Notes: generated by a model from the letters alone, not told the origin. Positions 14,891-30,693 are shown, counted from the stretch's first letter. The stretch is 64,000 nt of DNA from Hyperoplus lanceolatus (GCA_026929865.2 CM049405.1:24006001-24070000), one strand, 5' to 3'. Translations and numbers: made by a program.

Positions 14891-15769
14891 TAAATTACGA
14901 CAAATAACAGTTTAATTTGCTAATGTACAAGGCTAACTCCAACAGTGGACGGGGCGTTCTGCTTTGGACATCCAGTAAACCCATTTGGGACCAAGACAGC
15001 ACATTCCAAACAGGTCCACTATGTGACTTTTTTAAGGGGAGAGGGTGTTAACTTACTGTTGATGCTTAATATGTTGATGATACCCCTGATGTGGATTTTC
15101 TGTTAAATCCCCCTGGATTTACCATTGCTTGGTTAGAACTAAGCACAACCCTTCCCTGTTATGCAAGGGATTCTCAATAGAGCCGAGCCACACAGAGCTA
15201 CAGTTACTGCACATCCCGCTGGTGTTGGGAAAGCATGCAAAGCATTTGGGTCTGTCCCGGCGAGCCCTATTACTCATGGTCGGTAATCCTGCTGGTCCCA
15301 CGAGGAACGTCCAAGCCAAACACTCCCAGAAGAAACAGCAGAGGAGGAAAAGAGGGGGACAGGAGAAGATTCTGGAGGACAGACTCCATAAGGATGGAAG
15401 CTGAAAGAGAATTAAAATAATCTTTTATTTGTCATTTGAGAATGCACATCAAGCTTAAAATGAGCTTCTCCTTAAGGTGCATAAAAAACAACATTCAAAC
15501 AGCATTCATAACCAATAAATAATCAGCTTAAATTGTGCTAGTGTTGAAGGCCAGTATGGGAGACAGAAGGGATAAAGAAAGAGAAAATAAAATGTCAAGA
15601 TGGAGATGGAGTACTGGGCATTCCATGTGTTTGGTTCTGTGATTTCTGAGGCAACATTTAGAAGGATATGTTACTTTACTTTACTTTAACTTTGTGATAA
15701 ACAAATCAGGAAGAGATCAGGATGAAATACAGCAGGTGTCGTTAAATTGAAAGATTAGATACAATCCTA
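14891..15769. other. Gene-free stretch
   Basis: Open frames overlap on both strands at 15120-15420 without splice sites or domains. They are not called. Confidence 0.45.
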
Positions 15770-16355
15770 TAACATTGGCCAAGAGAAACTGCAGGCTAAA
15801 ACAATGTTTTTTCAAGCACTGCTTTGCTTCCATAACATGTCTTCTTTCATACTAGTATACATCAAAGGTCAAACATTAACATTTTAGTGTTTATTTAATA
15901 CTTAACATTTTTAATCTTTAATGGTCATTATCTCAACATTGATTTTTTTTCAATACTCTGAACAAACTAATCTCAATTTCAAAAGCACTTAATTTCAATT
16001 TGACTATCCGTTGTCATCCATAGCACTATTCTGAAGGTTACTATAGAGGGATTTGGTCATATATTTTTAATTGTCTGATTTTTGATATATTTTCCTCTTA
16101 AAAACATGGCAAAAATGCATATTTAAGAACTGTAGGCTTACTTGTTTATTTATGATTCATAAAAAGAGGCTATATCCAAAATCTGTTCTGTAAAAACTCT
16201 GGACACTTATATGCTGTCAAAATTAAATAAAGGTGTTCACTCTGGCTTTATACAACATGTGGATTTATTTTCATCAACCAGCAAAGTTTTCATGTTGATA
16301 GCTATAAGTAAAATATGTGACGCTTTTCACCTGCAGGGTCTTGCCTTAATTAAAC
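15770..16355 (+). repeat. Diverged duplicate, copy 2 (partner 4490-5235)
   Basis: It carries the same ordered blocks as 4490-5235, including CCATAACATGTCTTCTTTCAT, GGTCATTATCTCAACATT, ATATCCAAAAT and TTCACCTGCAGG, and is about 160 bp shorter. Confidence 0.7.
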
Positions 16356-18306
16356 AATAACCCAGGGAGAGATACAGTGTATGACATGGTCGCACCGCTC
16401 GACTGAACCCTTTCCAATCTTATATAATAAGAGTTGTCATGATAAGAACCAAATGAGCGTATTATTATTAAAATAGAATGTTGACTGTGTACATGTGATC
16501 CACTTTACCCCCTCCCCTGTGCCACCTGACTCTAGAGGCCTCAATCTAATCAGGTCACTACTGCCCCGGACCAGGCCACTCCATCCTTACCTCAGCTGAT
16601 ATGCATGTGGTCAAGAGAAAGGAAGTGGCTGTGATAAGTGAGGCGTTTTCTCAGTCAGACAGGCATGAGGTAAGGCATCAGGAATCTCTCAAAGGGGCAT
16701 TACCTCAGACTGCAGGCCCACGGGGAGGCTGATGAGCTGAACAAAATACATAAATATATTTAAAAAAAACACCCCCGTAGGTGGTAACTATTTTAGGTAG
16801 CAGGGCCCTGGTTCGTTGTCATTATGATCTGTGGTAGGTGAAAACACAATGACTCATAATTTTCCCATTACGAACCTGGCCAGGGCTTTTTATATGTAAT
16901 TAAAGAGGCTGTGCCCGCTCTTGTTCAGGCATAACAGAGAGTGTGTCAATTTGTCGAGTGATGTCACACTTCATTTTCTTCTTATAGGTCGTGTTCACAC
17001 CTAGCAGTCCCCTTTTATGGTGCGCACCGGAGGGGAGTGGGATACATTGTTGGATTTTTCAGATGGTTTAGTTTCGGGCTCACAAAAGCAAAACATTCAA
17101 ACTGACAATAAATTGTAAACACAAGTCACATGCAGAGACGGTAAGGACAGTAAAAAGGCAAATCACTCCCAATATCTACAACATGGAGCATCAGCAGGTT
17201 ATTTTCAGGCTGCTCTTAACGTGGAGTGCAAAATTCAAACAGCCAGTCTATTAAATGCATTACATGGTGGCAGTTCATGAATATTTAATGGATATTGCCA
17301 TGGAGAACCTTGTGTTGTATATGTAATTGGTAAATATTCTAAAGTACAATAAAGTTGCAGTCCAGAAATCCCACTTACAGTATATGCTGACTGTGAAAGC
17401 AAGCCTGAGCTTTTGCTAACTGCTTTGCCACTATAATTTCCACCTACACCAGCCTCATGTCCCAAACCAACCGCAGCAAAGGGTTTCAGTACATGCACGT
17501 CAAAGGCAATCTTCTTTAACAGTAACCTGTGCTGCTTCTTGGCACATCTTCAAGGAATGTTCAGAATGCACCTTGAAAGAGTCAACAATAAAAGTATTTA
17601 GGAGACATTAAATTGCGCGCACACACAATGACAGCCCAGTACAACAGATGCCTTTGTTGTGTGTGTACTCTCAGCTCAGCACAGAGGCACACAGCATGAG
17701 CAGGGACCACCGCTGTAATCTGAGATAAAAAAAAAAAGAAAAGAAAAAAGACTTTTGAGGGTGGGTAACTTCAGATGCTATCTCCTCTTCTGCATCATCC
17801 AAGCCATCAGAGACATTCAAAAACTGTGTGTGGCACACTCACTCAGTCATTTCCCGCTGATCCTGAGCCAACATGCCTCTAACTTCATTTTGTTCCAAGA
17901 GATATCCTCAAGCCTCAAGAGTTTAGGGTCCACGCCCAGGGAGAACTCGTCACCCCATCTACTCATCCAAGTCCCCTTTGCTTCTATAAGACGTTGTGCC
18001 TTCTCCTTCTGCAGTAGCTCACTCACTAAATCTAAAGGAATGTCTATAATGCACTGGGGCCTGTGAAGCTATGTGGACTTGTCCCATCTGATAGCAACAG
18101 AAAAGTAAATGTTTTTTTTCTGTCAGTGTTCATCAGCCTAGAGATATGAGGGATTAGCTGTTTTTCCTTTTCAGTTTCTACCTCACCTCTTGTTTTTATC
18201 TTCCTTGGCAGCTGCATGGCGCCAGGCGTGTGTGTGTTTGGAAGAGTGGAGCATTGTCAGGGAGGTTGGTTAAAGCTGACGTATTGCAGGGTTTCGTTGG
18301 AGATGT

Positions 18307-18311
<5 letters not shown>
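16356..18311. other. Gene-free stretch
   Basis: Unique-looking sequence at about 16500-16960 and 17640-18100. No coding exon or named element is supported. Confidence 0.45.

Positions 18312-18390
<79 letters not shown>
18312..18390 (+). repeat. (CA)n microsatellite
   Basis: About 39 CA units, followed by imperfect CA up to about 18425. Confidence 0.97.
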
Positions 18391-20323
<1,933 letters not shown>

Positions 20324-20343
20324 CAACCATGCCAAGGTACAAG

Positions 20344-20968
20344 CAGTGATGGACAGTAACAAAGTAAATTTACTTGAGTACTAAACTTTTTTTAGTAGCT
20401 GGATCTTTTTCTTTGCTTAAATGCAATCGGCCACACAGTCTGTTTTCTCCCCATCAGGAAATCAATCACAGTAACTGCTCTCAGCTGACTTTTATTGTTT
20501 TAAATGTTTAGACTAACACTTTAAATATTTTGTTAACCACAAACTAACTAAATCTCTGCTTTCAAGAACTCTCCATCCAACCTAGGAAAGCACTTTAAGG
20601 TATATACATATTACTTTTTACATGCAGACATTTACATTTTTTAAACCTGTCAATTTTAAGTTTTTGAATGTTGACATGATTTTTACGTTGATCCTATGAA
20701 CGATGATTAAGATGTCATTTTATAACATTATAATTTGAGTGAAATATGTGTTACTTCACTTTGAACCCCTTGTCTTGTTGGAACCCGTTCATTCTTTGCC
20801 TATATCTTGCAAAAAAACTCGTTGTACTTTTGAATACTTTAGTATTATTAAAAGTAAAAACTCTGGTACTTTGAGTGAAAATCTGACTGGAAAACTTTCA
20901 CTTGTAGTTGAGTAATATGTGACCAGGTGTTCTTTGAGTACTGGGGTTGATAAATGTGTCCACCATTG
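20344..20968. mobile_element. Non-autonomous hAT-like element with 8-bp target-site duplication
   Basis: Ends are CAGTGATGGACA at the left and, as inverse complement, CAATGGTGGACAC at the right. Flanks GGTACAAG (20336-20343) and CGTACAAG (20969-20976) match at 7 of 8 bases, the hAT target-site length. The inside has the stepwise AGTAC/TTTACT text common in fish genomes. No transposase. Confidence 0.7.
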
Positions 20969-20976
20969 CGTACAAG

Positions 20977-21468
20977 CATAGACACATATACAAGGTAGCA
21001 CACTCACCCTGCAGAGATAAAGGTCCTTTTTTAGATTTAACTTTTTTTCCTCATGTAATGTTTGTCACTAAGTAGTATCAGTGTTTGTCTTTCCTTGAGT
21101 GCCACCACCACTGCCAGACACAGTTAGCCGACTATCACATACACACTACGTCACTTGAATGCGGACAGAAACTCTGCTCCTCAGAAACAAAAGCCAGACT
21201 GTTTACATACTGGTTCTACATGAGACTCCCAGAAGCACTCGGGACATTAATCACCAGGATTCCTTTCCCTTTTAAAGGTTGTGAAAAAAAAATTCCCTCA
21301 TCACTCCAAAATACCATCAGTCGGCTAAATTTAGCCGGTCAACACAAAGTCCAGGGGGGTTGGGGGGGGGACAAACAACAGTGAAAAGTCCAAAGGCGTA
21401 TGGAGGGGTAGTGGGGGGCCATGGGTAGACCTTGAGGTGGAGGCAGCGATTCTGGAGAATGTTTGTTG
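20977..21468. other. Gene-free stretch
   Basis: Nothing recognisable apart from a short G run near 21355-21370. Confidence 0.5.
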
Positions 21469-21575
21469 TCAAAATCACTTTTTGTCAATATCCGTGAATA
21501 TCTCCTCACAATCCTCTACCTGTCCATACTGTGCTTCCTGAAAACAAATCCAGTTAATACAAAGCCTAGAGACTG
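21469..21575 (+). mobile_element. MITE family B fragment
   Basis: It matches one arm of 63737-63975 through AAATCACTTTTTGTCAATAT, CCGTGAATATCTCCTCA, CTACCTGTCCATACTGTG and TTAATACAAAGCCTAGAGA. Confidence 0.65.
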
Positions 21576-22500
21576 GTGTCTGTGCATGTGGACCGAACAG
21601 CAGCTCAGAGGATTCAGCCTTCTTGTAGAACCTGAAGGGAGTCCAGCATGTGGCTCCGGTAGGGGACTCCGTAGTTCTGCTGGGGGACTTCAGCGCACCA
21701 TGAGCAAGGATGAAAAGGCTTGATTGGGAGGAACTGTCTATCTTAGGTGCGTCGAGGGGCAGTAACCCTCAAACACAGTGGTGGACAATTGGTGGTCAGG
21801 GAAGCTGTCAGACTAAAAATAAATCCACCAGGGATGTGTTATCCTGGGGGACTCTGGAGGCGGTTGCAAAGTAACAACAGGCCCAAAGGCTCCAAGTAGT
21901 CTCAGGAGATGTTCGGAGAAGACACTTTCGGTGTTTCTGGAAAACAGCCTGCACCTTAGGAAGGGGAAACGGGAAAACAACCAAGCTGTGACTTGGTGAC
22001 CTCAACTGAGGAGGTAATCTGCCGGTGGAAGGAGCACTTTGAGGAACTCCTGAATCTGACTACAGTATGGTAGAGGCAGGGCTAGAAGCTGATGGGGGAT
22101 CTTCTTCAATTTTCCTGGTGGAAGGCACTGAGGTAATCAAACAACTCCACAGTCGCAAAGCCCCGGGGGTTGATGTGTGGAGGAGCTGTCTTGGGTGACA
22201 GGTCTCTTCAACATTGGATGGAAGTCGGGGACAGTGCCCATGCAGTGGCAGACTGGGGTGGTGGTGCCCCTGTTCAAAATGGAGGACCAAAGAGAGTGTG
22301 CCAATTTCACACTTCTCAGCCTCTCTTCCAAGTCTACCACAAGGTGCTGGAAAGGAGGGTTTCACCGAAAGTCGAACCTCAGATTGAAGAGGAACGATTC
22401 GGATTCTGTCCGGGCTGTGGCACATTGGACCATCTCTTCACTCTGGCAGGGATCCTGGAAGGGGGCCTGGGCCAAGCAAGTGTACCATGCTGTTACACAA
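21576..22500 (+). pseudogene. LINE retrotransposon ORF2 remnant (endonuclease to reverse transcriptase)
   Basis: At 21666-21698 the plus strand encodes DSVVLLGDFSA, the endonuclease motif of LINE ORF2. At about 22020 the RWKEHFEELLN region follows, then SGTVPMQWQTGVVVPLFK (near 22225-22280), a reverse-transcriptase motif, and further matches to about 22450. Several stops and frameshifts break it. It is from the same family as the minus-strand copy at 11930-12960. Confidence 0.8.
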
Positions 22501-22504
22501 TGTA

Positions 22505-22665
22505 GTGGAGTAAAGAGTAAAAATTTGAATATTTCCCTCTGAATTGTTGTGGAGTAGAAGTATAAAGTAGCATGAAAAGAAAAGATTCAAGTAAAGTACA
22601 AGTGCCTCATACTTGTAATTAAGTACAGTAAAGGAGTAAATGTAGTTAGTTACATTACACCTCTG
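22505..22665 (-). repeat. Fish dispersed repeat fragment (AGTACTTTACTT type)
   Basis: GTGGAGTAGAAGTATAAAG, AAGTAAAGTACAAGTGCCTC and AAGTACAGTAAAGGAGTAAA belong to the same family as the hAT-like element at 20344-20968. Confidence 0.6.
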
Positions 22666-24408
22666 CTTATACATAACCAATACGTTTTAGTTTTGAGAAA
22701 CTAATAGAAACGGACAGAGATTGCAAACTTAATCTCCAGCGATGCTACAATGTTTACTGCCTCCTGCCATTCCCATGATAACATTGCTCCACTCATTGAC
22801 TAGAGTGGAGTGTAGACAATCCTTGTCCCCGCACTACCCACGGTAGAAAAACACAAATGAGGGCTTTGTGGCCCCTGAGCGTGTCTGCACTGCTCTGGGA
22901 GTCAGGAGGTCACCATGGTGGAAGGTGGGGTGAGGAGGTGAGAAGCTTTAGGAGCTGACGGGGAGACATAGTTGTTTTTTGGGGGGGGGTGCTGAGTTTG
23001 GTGACAAGGCTTTAGTTGTTTTGCTAAAATGGGGAGGAACAACCCTGACATTATGACATTGTGGACTCGCAAAAACATACACACACCATGCAGTGTGGCA
23101 TGTTGACCCCCGGTCACCTCCTCAACGACGACTTTCAGGAGAGAGAGAAAATAGAATTACTCTTCTGGTCACAGCGTTTAAAGGCAGTGTAAATGCTATT
23201 TGCTCTATGCTGGACATTTGTAAAAATCAAAAGTCAGTGTTGACGCTGGTGTCACTCAAGTTGACTGTGTCTTACAACTCCCAGAAAAAGTATGTAAAAC
23301 ATGTTCTTTTGATTGGAATTGTACATACGGAAAATGACTATTCACTTTGGATGTTGAGAAGTCAATAATAAAGCAAGCACCACCAAGGCACTATTATCTT
23401 GGTGGTCTCAACTAATGTTGAGGTAATGGCTGTTACAGATGGTTGTAGCCTATAGGAGAAGATGCAAACAGACAGGGTTTAGTCAAATAAACACCTAAAT
23501 GTACATGTCGGACCTTTTATTTGGATTACTGCGACAGAAGACATCTTACGGATGCAAAAAAGCCAAAAATATCTAAATTGATCTGCACTTGAAACATTTC
23601 TACCTGCAGTGTGTCGCCTTGAACAACACAGAATGTCCCAAAAGAAAATAGTAAAACGAGAGAACGAAATGCAGCCATTAAGAATGATAGGATTAATGGC
23701 GTTTTTTGTTCATTAGTGCTCGAAAATATGCTTTCAAGTAGCAAAGCCTTTTTCCCTCCTCCAATAATCCGCCCGTGAGAGAGTGCTCGCAGGGACCACA
23801 GTCCATGTTGCTCCAAAGGTCAAAATGTCACTTTGGGTTGTAGGGAGAAGTAAACAGGAGTGGAATAAGCCTCCTGTCTTAGGGGGCCCACGCCATAAAT
23901 CCTTAGAATAAGAGTGCCTCTGCAATGCTCTGTGGAAGCTGAAACAAAGGGTCAGGCTTTAATCGCCCGGTAATAGCAATCCTGTTGTGTTAGCTCAGTG
24001 AACTTAGTTATTTTCAAAGTACATGGATCGCAGGTTGGAAGGGGGGAGAGGAGGGGGATAAAAGGAATCTCCGATGGGGTCAGATACTATTAAAGAAAAA
24101 TGAGAAGCTAACAGGTTGAAAAAAAATCATCTTCATGCCTGTGCTGTGCATTCCTATAATGCGGGCTACGGAGCAGAACTCGAACGCCAAAAAAAGCCTG
24201 GCCCCAGGTGATGAATTGTCATAAATTCATTAGTGATTGTGGAGCGAGCGGGCCTGATTTGGAACGAGTGGATGCCGCTGTGGTGGTGATAAACCAGTTG
24301 ACCCCGTCAACTTGACAGCTGTCATGACCTCAACCTGTGGTGGTATTAGATGAGGGAGGGCAGAGGGACAATATTTGTTTAAGCTGATAACTAGGGGTTG
24401 TAGAGGTT

Positions 24409-24416
<8 letters not shown>
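22666..24416. other. Gene-free stretch
   Basis: A G run is at 22980-22990. Complex unique sequence at about 23.7-24.3 kb may be non-coding conserved DNA. No gene is supported. Confidence 0.4.
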
Positions 24417-24440
<24 letters not shown>

Positions 24441-25421
24441 GCGTACATATTGGTACATGTTTGGTATCTTGTTTACAGCGTGTTTGTGCATGGCTTTGGG
24501 AAAGAGCACATGTGCTCTCCTACAAGTCTACACCAGAGCATCCTCAGGTGAGGGATTTGTATGGTACGCTGTCGGGATGTTGTTTATTGATACACACAGT
24601 GAGTATCGATGCGAGTGAGTGTGTGGCCCTGAGTGCAGCCCGCGAACAGCAGCACGCTTAATGGCCTGCAGCTCTATAGCTCTAGCGTCATTAACATTCC
24701 AGCTGTGGAGAATTTGGCATGCGTAGGGAAGCATGACAAGACAGCTACACATCTCTCTCTCTCTCCCTCTCATTCTCTCTCTCTCTCGCTCTCTCTCTCC
24801 TCTCTTCTCTCAGCAGCAGGCTGCCATTTGTCTGGAGAGAAAGGGCCCGGGCTCCACCGAGGGAGATTAAAAAACAAACTGTCGCCTTGGATCATTCCTT
24901 AACCCGTCGTTTCACCTCGCCGTCTGCAACCCTTGTCACTCACCCACTGACTAATAGTGATTTGTTTTCTCTGTTTTTGTCTTAGTGTGATGTTTCTGCT
25001 GCTGCCTCATCCATCCATCCATCCATCCAGCTACAGGCATGGTATTATTTATTTACACAGATCCCTCCCTGACATGCTATTTTGCCCCGTGGCCAAACAA
25101 AATCCCATTGCACTTCTTGACAGATCCTAATGGATACATTTAGAGCAATTATCCGACTGGTACTTTTTACGGGGGAGACACTTGATGTGTTTTGATGGAG
25201 CGTTGCAGAAACATGGATCCTAGCTGTTGGTAGGTGTTGGCACAGGCAGACCTGCTGTACAGTCGGGCAGGCCCAAAGTGTTGACACATGGCTACTGACA
25301 TTACTGCAACTGCTGTTGTTGTGCACTTGTTACTCGTGTTGCAGGGGAGAACCGCTTGTGATGTAACAAACAGACTGCGTGGCTCCACACACACGCACGC
25401 ACACATACACGCACACACACA

Positions 25422-25423
<2 letters not shown>
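24417..25423. other. Simple repeats and unique sequence, no gene
   Basis: (TG)n at 24417-24441, a CT-rich repeat at about 24750-24812, and (ATCC)n at about 25008-25028. No coding exon is supported. Confidence 0.6.

Positions 25424-25490
<67 letters not shown>
25424..25490 (+). repeat. (CA)n microsatellite
   Basis: Uninterrupted CA, preceded by an imperfect CA stretch from about 25386. Confidence 0.97.
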
Positions 25491-25495
<5 letters not shown>

Positions 25496-25509
25496 GTTAC
25501 GCTACTGGT

Positions 25510-26110
25510 TTGTATTGTAAAGAGTAGCTGAAAACCATACTTGAGTAAGACTAGAGATATCTTACTAGAACAATTGACCTCTGTTACAGGTTACAAGTCA
25601 CCTATTACAATACCACTTCAGTAAAAGTACAAAAGTATCTGCTTTTAAAAGTATTTCAGTATCAAGAGTATTTAGCTCGTATATATAATGGTTCAAGATG
25701 CACTAGGTAGAGCTTACGTTCTCCAAAACATGCACTTCACACCAACTAGAGACATGTCTGGAAAAGAAGAAACAGCTGATTTGCAGTGGCGGGGGAAGTA
25801 TTCAAAAGTACAAATACCATAATTTAAAAAATACTCTTGGAGTCCTGCATTTATTATTAAAATAGTCATTAGCAAATTAATTTTTGTCAATCAACTTATA
25901 GACGAATCGACTAATGTTTCATCAGTGATCGTATGCCTACGTACTGTTGATAAGTATACAATATTTGATCAGATCTCCATAGGTTTTGTGTTCTAAAACC
26001 CTAAACTGTAAAGTCATTAGTAGATTAAGTTGTCAGATAAATGAGGTGGAGTTAAAAAGTAGAATATTTCCCACTGAATTGTAATGGAGTAAATGTATGT
26101 AAAAACGTCT
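25510..26110. repeat. Fish dispersed repeat fragments (AGTACTTTACTT type)
   Basis: Blocks such as TTCAGTAAAAGTACAAAAGT, GTATTCAAAAGTACAAATAC and TTGTAATGGAGTAAATGTA match the family at 20344 and 22505. Ends are not defined. Confidence 0.5.
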
Positions 26111-26550
26111 AACTTTGTTACATGACAGCCTTGCTAACACATGCACACATACAGAGACTAATGCACAAGCATCTGCATGCACATGCAAAAAAGCTCCGGA
26201 ACACACGCGATGCAGCCAAGAAGAATCAAACAGGTATGTGAAGGTCTGTGTGTTGGCAGCCACCATGGATGCCAGTGAGGCTGTTAATCATAGTTGTAAT
26301 TACCGCTCCACAGCTCCAGCTTATAAAAGACTCTCAGTCCTGACAGACAAGCAAGAGAGGAAAGGTTTTATGTTCCAACCAGAATGGACAAACACTGACA
26401 TGTGCGTGTGTTTTTGCTCGTATAGCACTCAAGTTATTTCAGAAAAACACTTCTTCACCCCGTTACCGCTAACCCACTACATCCATCAGAAGGAAAAACA
26501 ACAACATGACGCAGAAGGAATTTAAAGTTACAAAATATTTAAGAAAACAT
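26111..26550. other. Stretch between repeats and the inhbb 3' end
   Basis: One plus-strand open frame of 136 codons (26115-26525) shows no domain. Nothing else was seen. Confidence 0.4.
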
Positions 26551-28140
26551 TTTATTTCACATAAACTGTACAGATGACATTTATTTTTGACTACATGATT
26601 CTTAGACAGGAACTAAAAATAACTTTCTTATTAAATAGAAAACCGAAACAAAAATAGATATTAAAGGTGAAAAAATGAAGTGTTTGCTTATTGTACAAAA
26701 CAGAGAAATGAAAATAGAGCTAAGAAATGAAATCATATGTCGTACCCTGATACAGTGGTAGGCCTATTGCAAATGATCAAAAAAAATAAAAATAAAACAG
26801 TATTGTACACAGTAACTCAATGGCCTTGCCATCTTAGTACAATAGCTCAAATCTTGGCCTCTTTGGTTCCATTAATTAGGTAAAATACATTTGAAACAAA
26901 ATTCAATTTACTTCTATAAAAATAACTTTTCAATGGCAGTTTTTTGTCTCACTAATCCCGCAACTTTTCAGTGCAAACGTCACAACAATCATTCGCTTTG
27001 GAAAGGAGGCGAAAGATTACATTTCAAGTATTGATAAATAGTCAAAGACTGAAGAGGGAAGAGGAAGAGGAGGTGAGAAGGAGAGAGAGAGAGAAAGAAA
27101 GAGAGATGGAAAAAAGATTTCAGTCTAATAGAGCATGTTGAGTACGGTAATAGGTTACTATACATTGCATAGCTCATGTGGCACTTAATTAGCGATAGGA
27201 CAGGACACTCAGTACCCATTGGAAGGCATTTTCTTTATACAAGTGCTATTCAGGGTGTGCATTTCAGTTTCTGCAAGTGCTGCACTGCACTGTGGTAGAC
27301 CCACCAGGCCTAAACTAGAGTCTCCGTGTTCTACTGGGCCTTTCGGGGGCCGCTTCTCTCTCTGTCGCTCCCAGTGCACAAGTGAAGTGCACTTATGAGA
27401 TTGATCTTCACCTGGTTGTCATGGTAGCAGGGCCCTCAGCACTCTTAGGCAGGAAGTTGAGGTTGAGGCCCATTAAAGTCAACAGCAATAACGACAACAT
27501 GGTCGGTGGAGAACTTTCTTTAGCCTTTCATGCGGAGGGTATAATCCTGCAAGGCATTAAGCGCTGCCGGTCTAATTCCACCGTAGAGGACAGTCAGACT
27601 GTGTCCGGCGGCATTGTAGGGAAGTGCTGGTGTTCTGAATTGTATAAAATGAAGAATTGTCAGTGCTTTAGAAAAAAAAGAAGAAGTCTCTATCACGTGC
27701 TTAAAGTTTTCAAAGAGGAACTGGGCTGGGAGTGTGGGGGTGAAGCCAATGATGTCATCGGCCAATCCTGTCACTTTCCTTAAGCGCTTATTATCTTCAT
27801 TCAAGAGGAGATGATGAGCCATTATTTTTTTGACTAGAAATGGCAAAACTAGAGCAAAGTATCATTTGGTGATAATCATTCCCTTCTTGTCACAAACTCG
27901 GACAGCAAGCATGTCACTCTGATAAATAACACACACTCGCACGCACACGTGCAGACACACACATGGACACAACGCTGGTACTTGCGTTTTTGCTAGGCTG
28001 TACCAGCGTGCATGTGGCTTGCACATACAGTAGGAATAGATATATTGTATATGTGTACCGTACAATAATGTCCCGTTTGTACAAAAAAAGGCCTTTCCGA
28101 CTGTTCCAAGTTCAAAGATATTGAAAGGTTCAACGCGGAC
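26551..28140 (-). other. inhbb: Probable inhbb 3' untranslated region
   Basis: Downstream of the stop the sequence is unique, with no recognised transposon for about 1.6 kb, and turns AT-rich toward 26.55 kb. Minus-strand AATAAA signals lie at 26556-26551 and 26585-26580. Long AU-rich 3' UTRs are typical of activin subunit genes. The exact end is not determined. A plus-strand open frame at 27382-27783 lies inside and has no recognisable domain. Confidence 0.55.
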
Positions 28141-28949
28141 TCAAGCACAGCCGCACTCCTCCACGATCATGTTGGGCACATCCCTCTTTACGATGTTGTA
28201 CTCGTCATCAAAGTAGAGCATGGACATAGTACTGAGCTTAGTGGGGATGCAGCAGGAGTTGAGGGAGCCGGGGCTCATGCCTCTCATGCGATACTGGTTG
28301 ACCACCGCGGTGTGGAAGGAGGAGGCCGAGCCCGGCACGCCCGCCATGTAGGCCGGGCAGCTCCCCTCGCAGTAGTTGCCGTAGTAACCGGCCGGTGCGA
28401 TGATCCAGTCGTTCCAGCCGATGAGGCGGAAGTCTATGTAGAACTGCTGGCGGCAGCACAGGCCCCCGCTGCTGCCGTCACACTCCAGCCCGCGCTTGCG
28501 AATGCGGTGCTTCCCGTCCACCTGCCGCGCATGAACCACCAGGAAGGGCCTGTGTGAGGGGTCTCTGGGGTCCACCAGCACGGGGGCCACGCCGGACGTC
28601 TCGCAGCCCTCACAGTGAACCTCCAGGTCCTGACGCCGGCCGCCTTTACCGAACACGGCCCGCAGTGCCTCCGACAGAGGGAAGGAGTGCCAGCCGCTGC
28701 GCTTCAGATCCACACGCTTCTCCACCAGCGCCCAGCGACCGGTCCCCTCTCCTCCTCCCTCTGCCCCGTTAGCAGAGCCGGCCTCCTGGTAGTGGATCTT
28801 CACCGTCACTTTCCTCCGGAGGCCCTTCTCTGGTCCGCCCGGCAGCACGCGGAAGTAGAGCCACAGGTTGGCCTGGGACACGTACAGGTTCTGGTTGCCC
28901 TCGTTGGAAACGACAAAGTAAAGACTGGTCTTGGAGGACGTTAGATCAT
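28141..28949 (-). CDS. inhbb: inhbb coding exon 2 (prodomain remainder and mature activin beta-B)
   Basis: The acceptor reads TCTCCCAACAG|ATGATC on the minus strand with AG at 28951-28950. The first two bases complete codon 136 (Asp), then DLTSSK follows. The exon carries the rest of the prodomain, the RIRKR furin-type site and the whole cystine-knot domain, ending at a TGA at 28143-28141. The prodomain has a Gly/Glu-rich low-complexity patch ([10 protein letters not shown]). The exon is GC-rich compared with its flanks. Confidence 0.98.
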
Positions 28950-29614
28950 CTGTTGGGAGACAATAAAACAAGAATTCTTAATATGCCATTCGTACAAAGT
29001 TAAAGGTCACATCTTTTGCTAATATCCATGGTGCTGAGTTAGGTTGGTTATGAGGGGGTGTGGCTTCTCCCCTTATGACAGCATATGGGGAGATAAATCT
29101 GAGTGAGGTTTTTGAGAAAGGTGGAGGTGGAGAAAAGAGAGAGGGTTGTTTTTCTCATGCTCTCATAGTCTCTTTATACACCAGAGACCCATATTATATG
29201 TTGAAAAACCATGAAAAAGGAAGGTGTTAGAAAATGTTCTCTTTTAAAATAGTATTCCAAGACTCACCATTGACCTTGGAAATAGTATTTTGTCAGGGGA
29301 TGAAGTTATCTAAAGTATATTATTATCACATGTTCAGTAAGGCATTTTTGAAACGTGATAACACATCCGATGCCAGACATTATCCTCACTCCCCCCATAA
29401 CACAATCTGTTATCGTGTGACCAATATTCCATACTTTGGCCATGTGATAGCTCAACCATCTCCATGACAACTGAGCAAATTGCATTTGGCAGTTGAAAGC
29501 CATAGATTGTGGATGAAAGCATTGGAAGTTGTGTAGTAAATGGACTTTAAGACCCAGATCTTATATTTTTTTTGTCAGACATATCTGCTATGTCCTCATT
29601 CACACACACACACA

Positions 29615-29671
<57 letters not shown>

Positions 29672-30600
29672 GCGCGCGCACACGCACACAACATGCCACA
29701 CAGAAAGCAGAAAGCCTCCGAAACAAAAAGTACAGCTCTGTCTTTTAAGGGCTGTTTTCCCCCATGCTTTTTTCTCTGTTCACCCTCAATCACTGTGTCA
29801 GGTGACCTCTGCGGCAGCCCGCTATAGGCCAGCTGTGACAGGCCAGTTCTGGGATCAGGCCCAGTTGGCCTCGGATCCAGCTTTTGTAAGTGACGGTGGC
29901 CAAGAAGAGAGAGAGAGAGAGGAAGACCAAGAAAAAGAGGAAGGATGCAAGTGGAAAAGGTGGGAGGGTTTGGCGGACACGGCCAAGGCTCCCGGGGGGT
30001 TCATTGAGTTCCCTGTTGGTGCCCCCCACCAGAACCCCACGGTCCCTCCAGTGTGAGCACCCTGAGACTGACAGCACAAAGCCCCCTGTGAGGCACTGGG
30101 AGACAGCCGCGCTGCAGCCCCGCCATTGAAACGCGTGGCCTTCCAGCAACAAAAAAAAAAGCATGATGAGGCAAAAATAAAACCCATTTACATGACATTG
30201 GCCACTTTCTAGAGCTGCACAATGAAGAGATCCCGGGGAGTCTAAGGGTGACCATGGGCTCTCCCTGGCACTATTTTTTTCCCTCTTTTTTTCTTCTTTT
30301 CCTAAGCCTAATGATGTCTTCCAAATTACCCTGAGGTAACTTGAAAAGTTTCTATTTCAGGAGATTTTGGTACAATGTGCTCAAGCAGAGCAGCAGCCTT
30401 TGAAAAGCGGTTAAATAACTTTGTTTGCCAACTGATTAGTGTGTGTCAGTGTCAACAGGTGGCCACCAAAGATGGGCCCCCCTCTTTAAGGGCGCCTCAC
30501 GCCTCTTCCTCCTGTAAAGCACGACTTTACATTCACACAGAAAAAACCTGTTGGGACCAGCTCTCCAACTCTCTAGCATGTCATCTTGGAGCTCAAGCAC

Positions 30601-30693
<93 letters not shown>

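Noticed and set aside
27382..27783. 133-codon plus-strand frame with several cysteines
   Set aside because: Antisense to the probable inhbb 3' UTR, without domain or splice signals.
28238..28944. Open frames on both strands inside inhbb exon 2
   Set aside because: They are GC-rich shadows of the inhbb frame, with no domain of their own.
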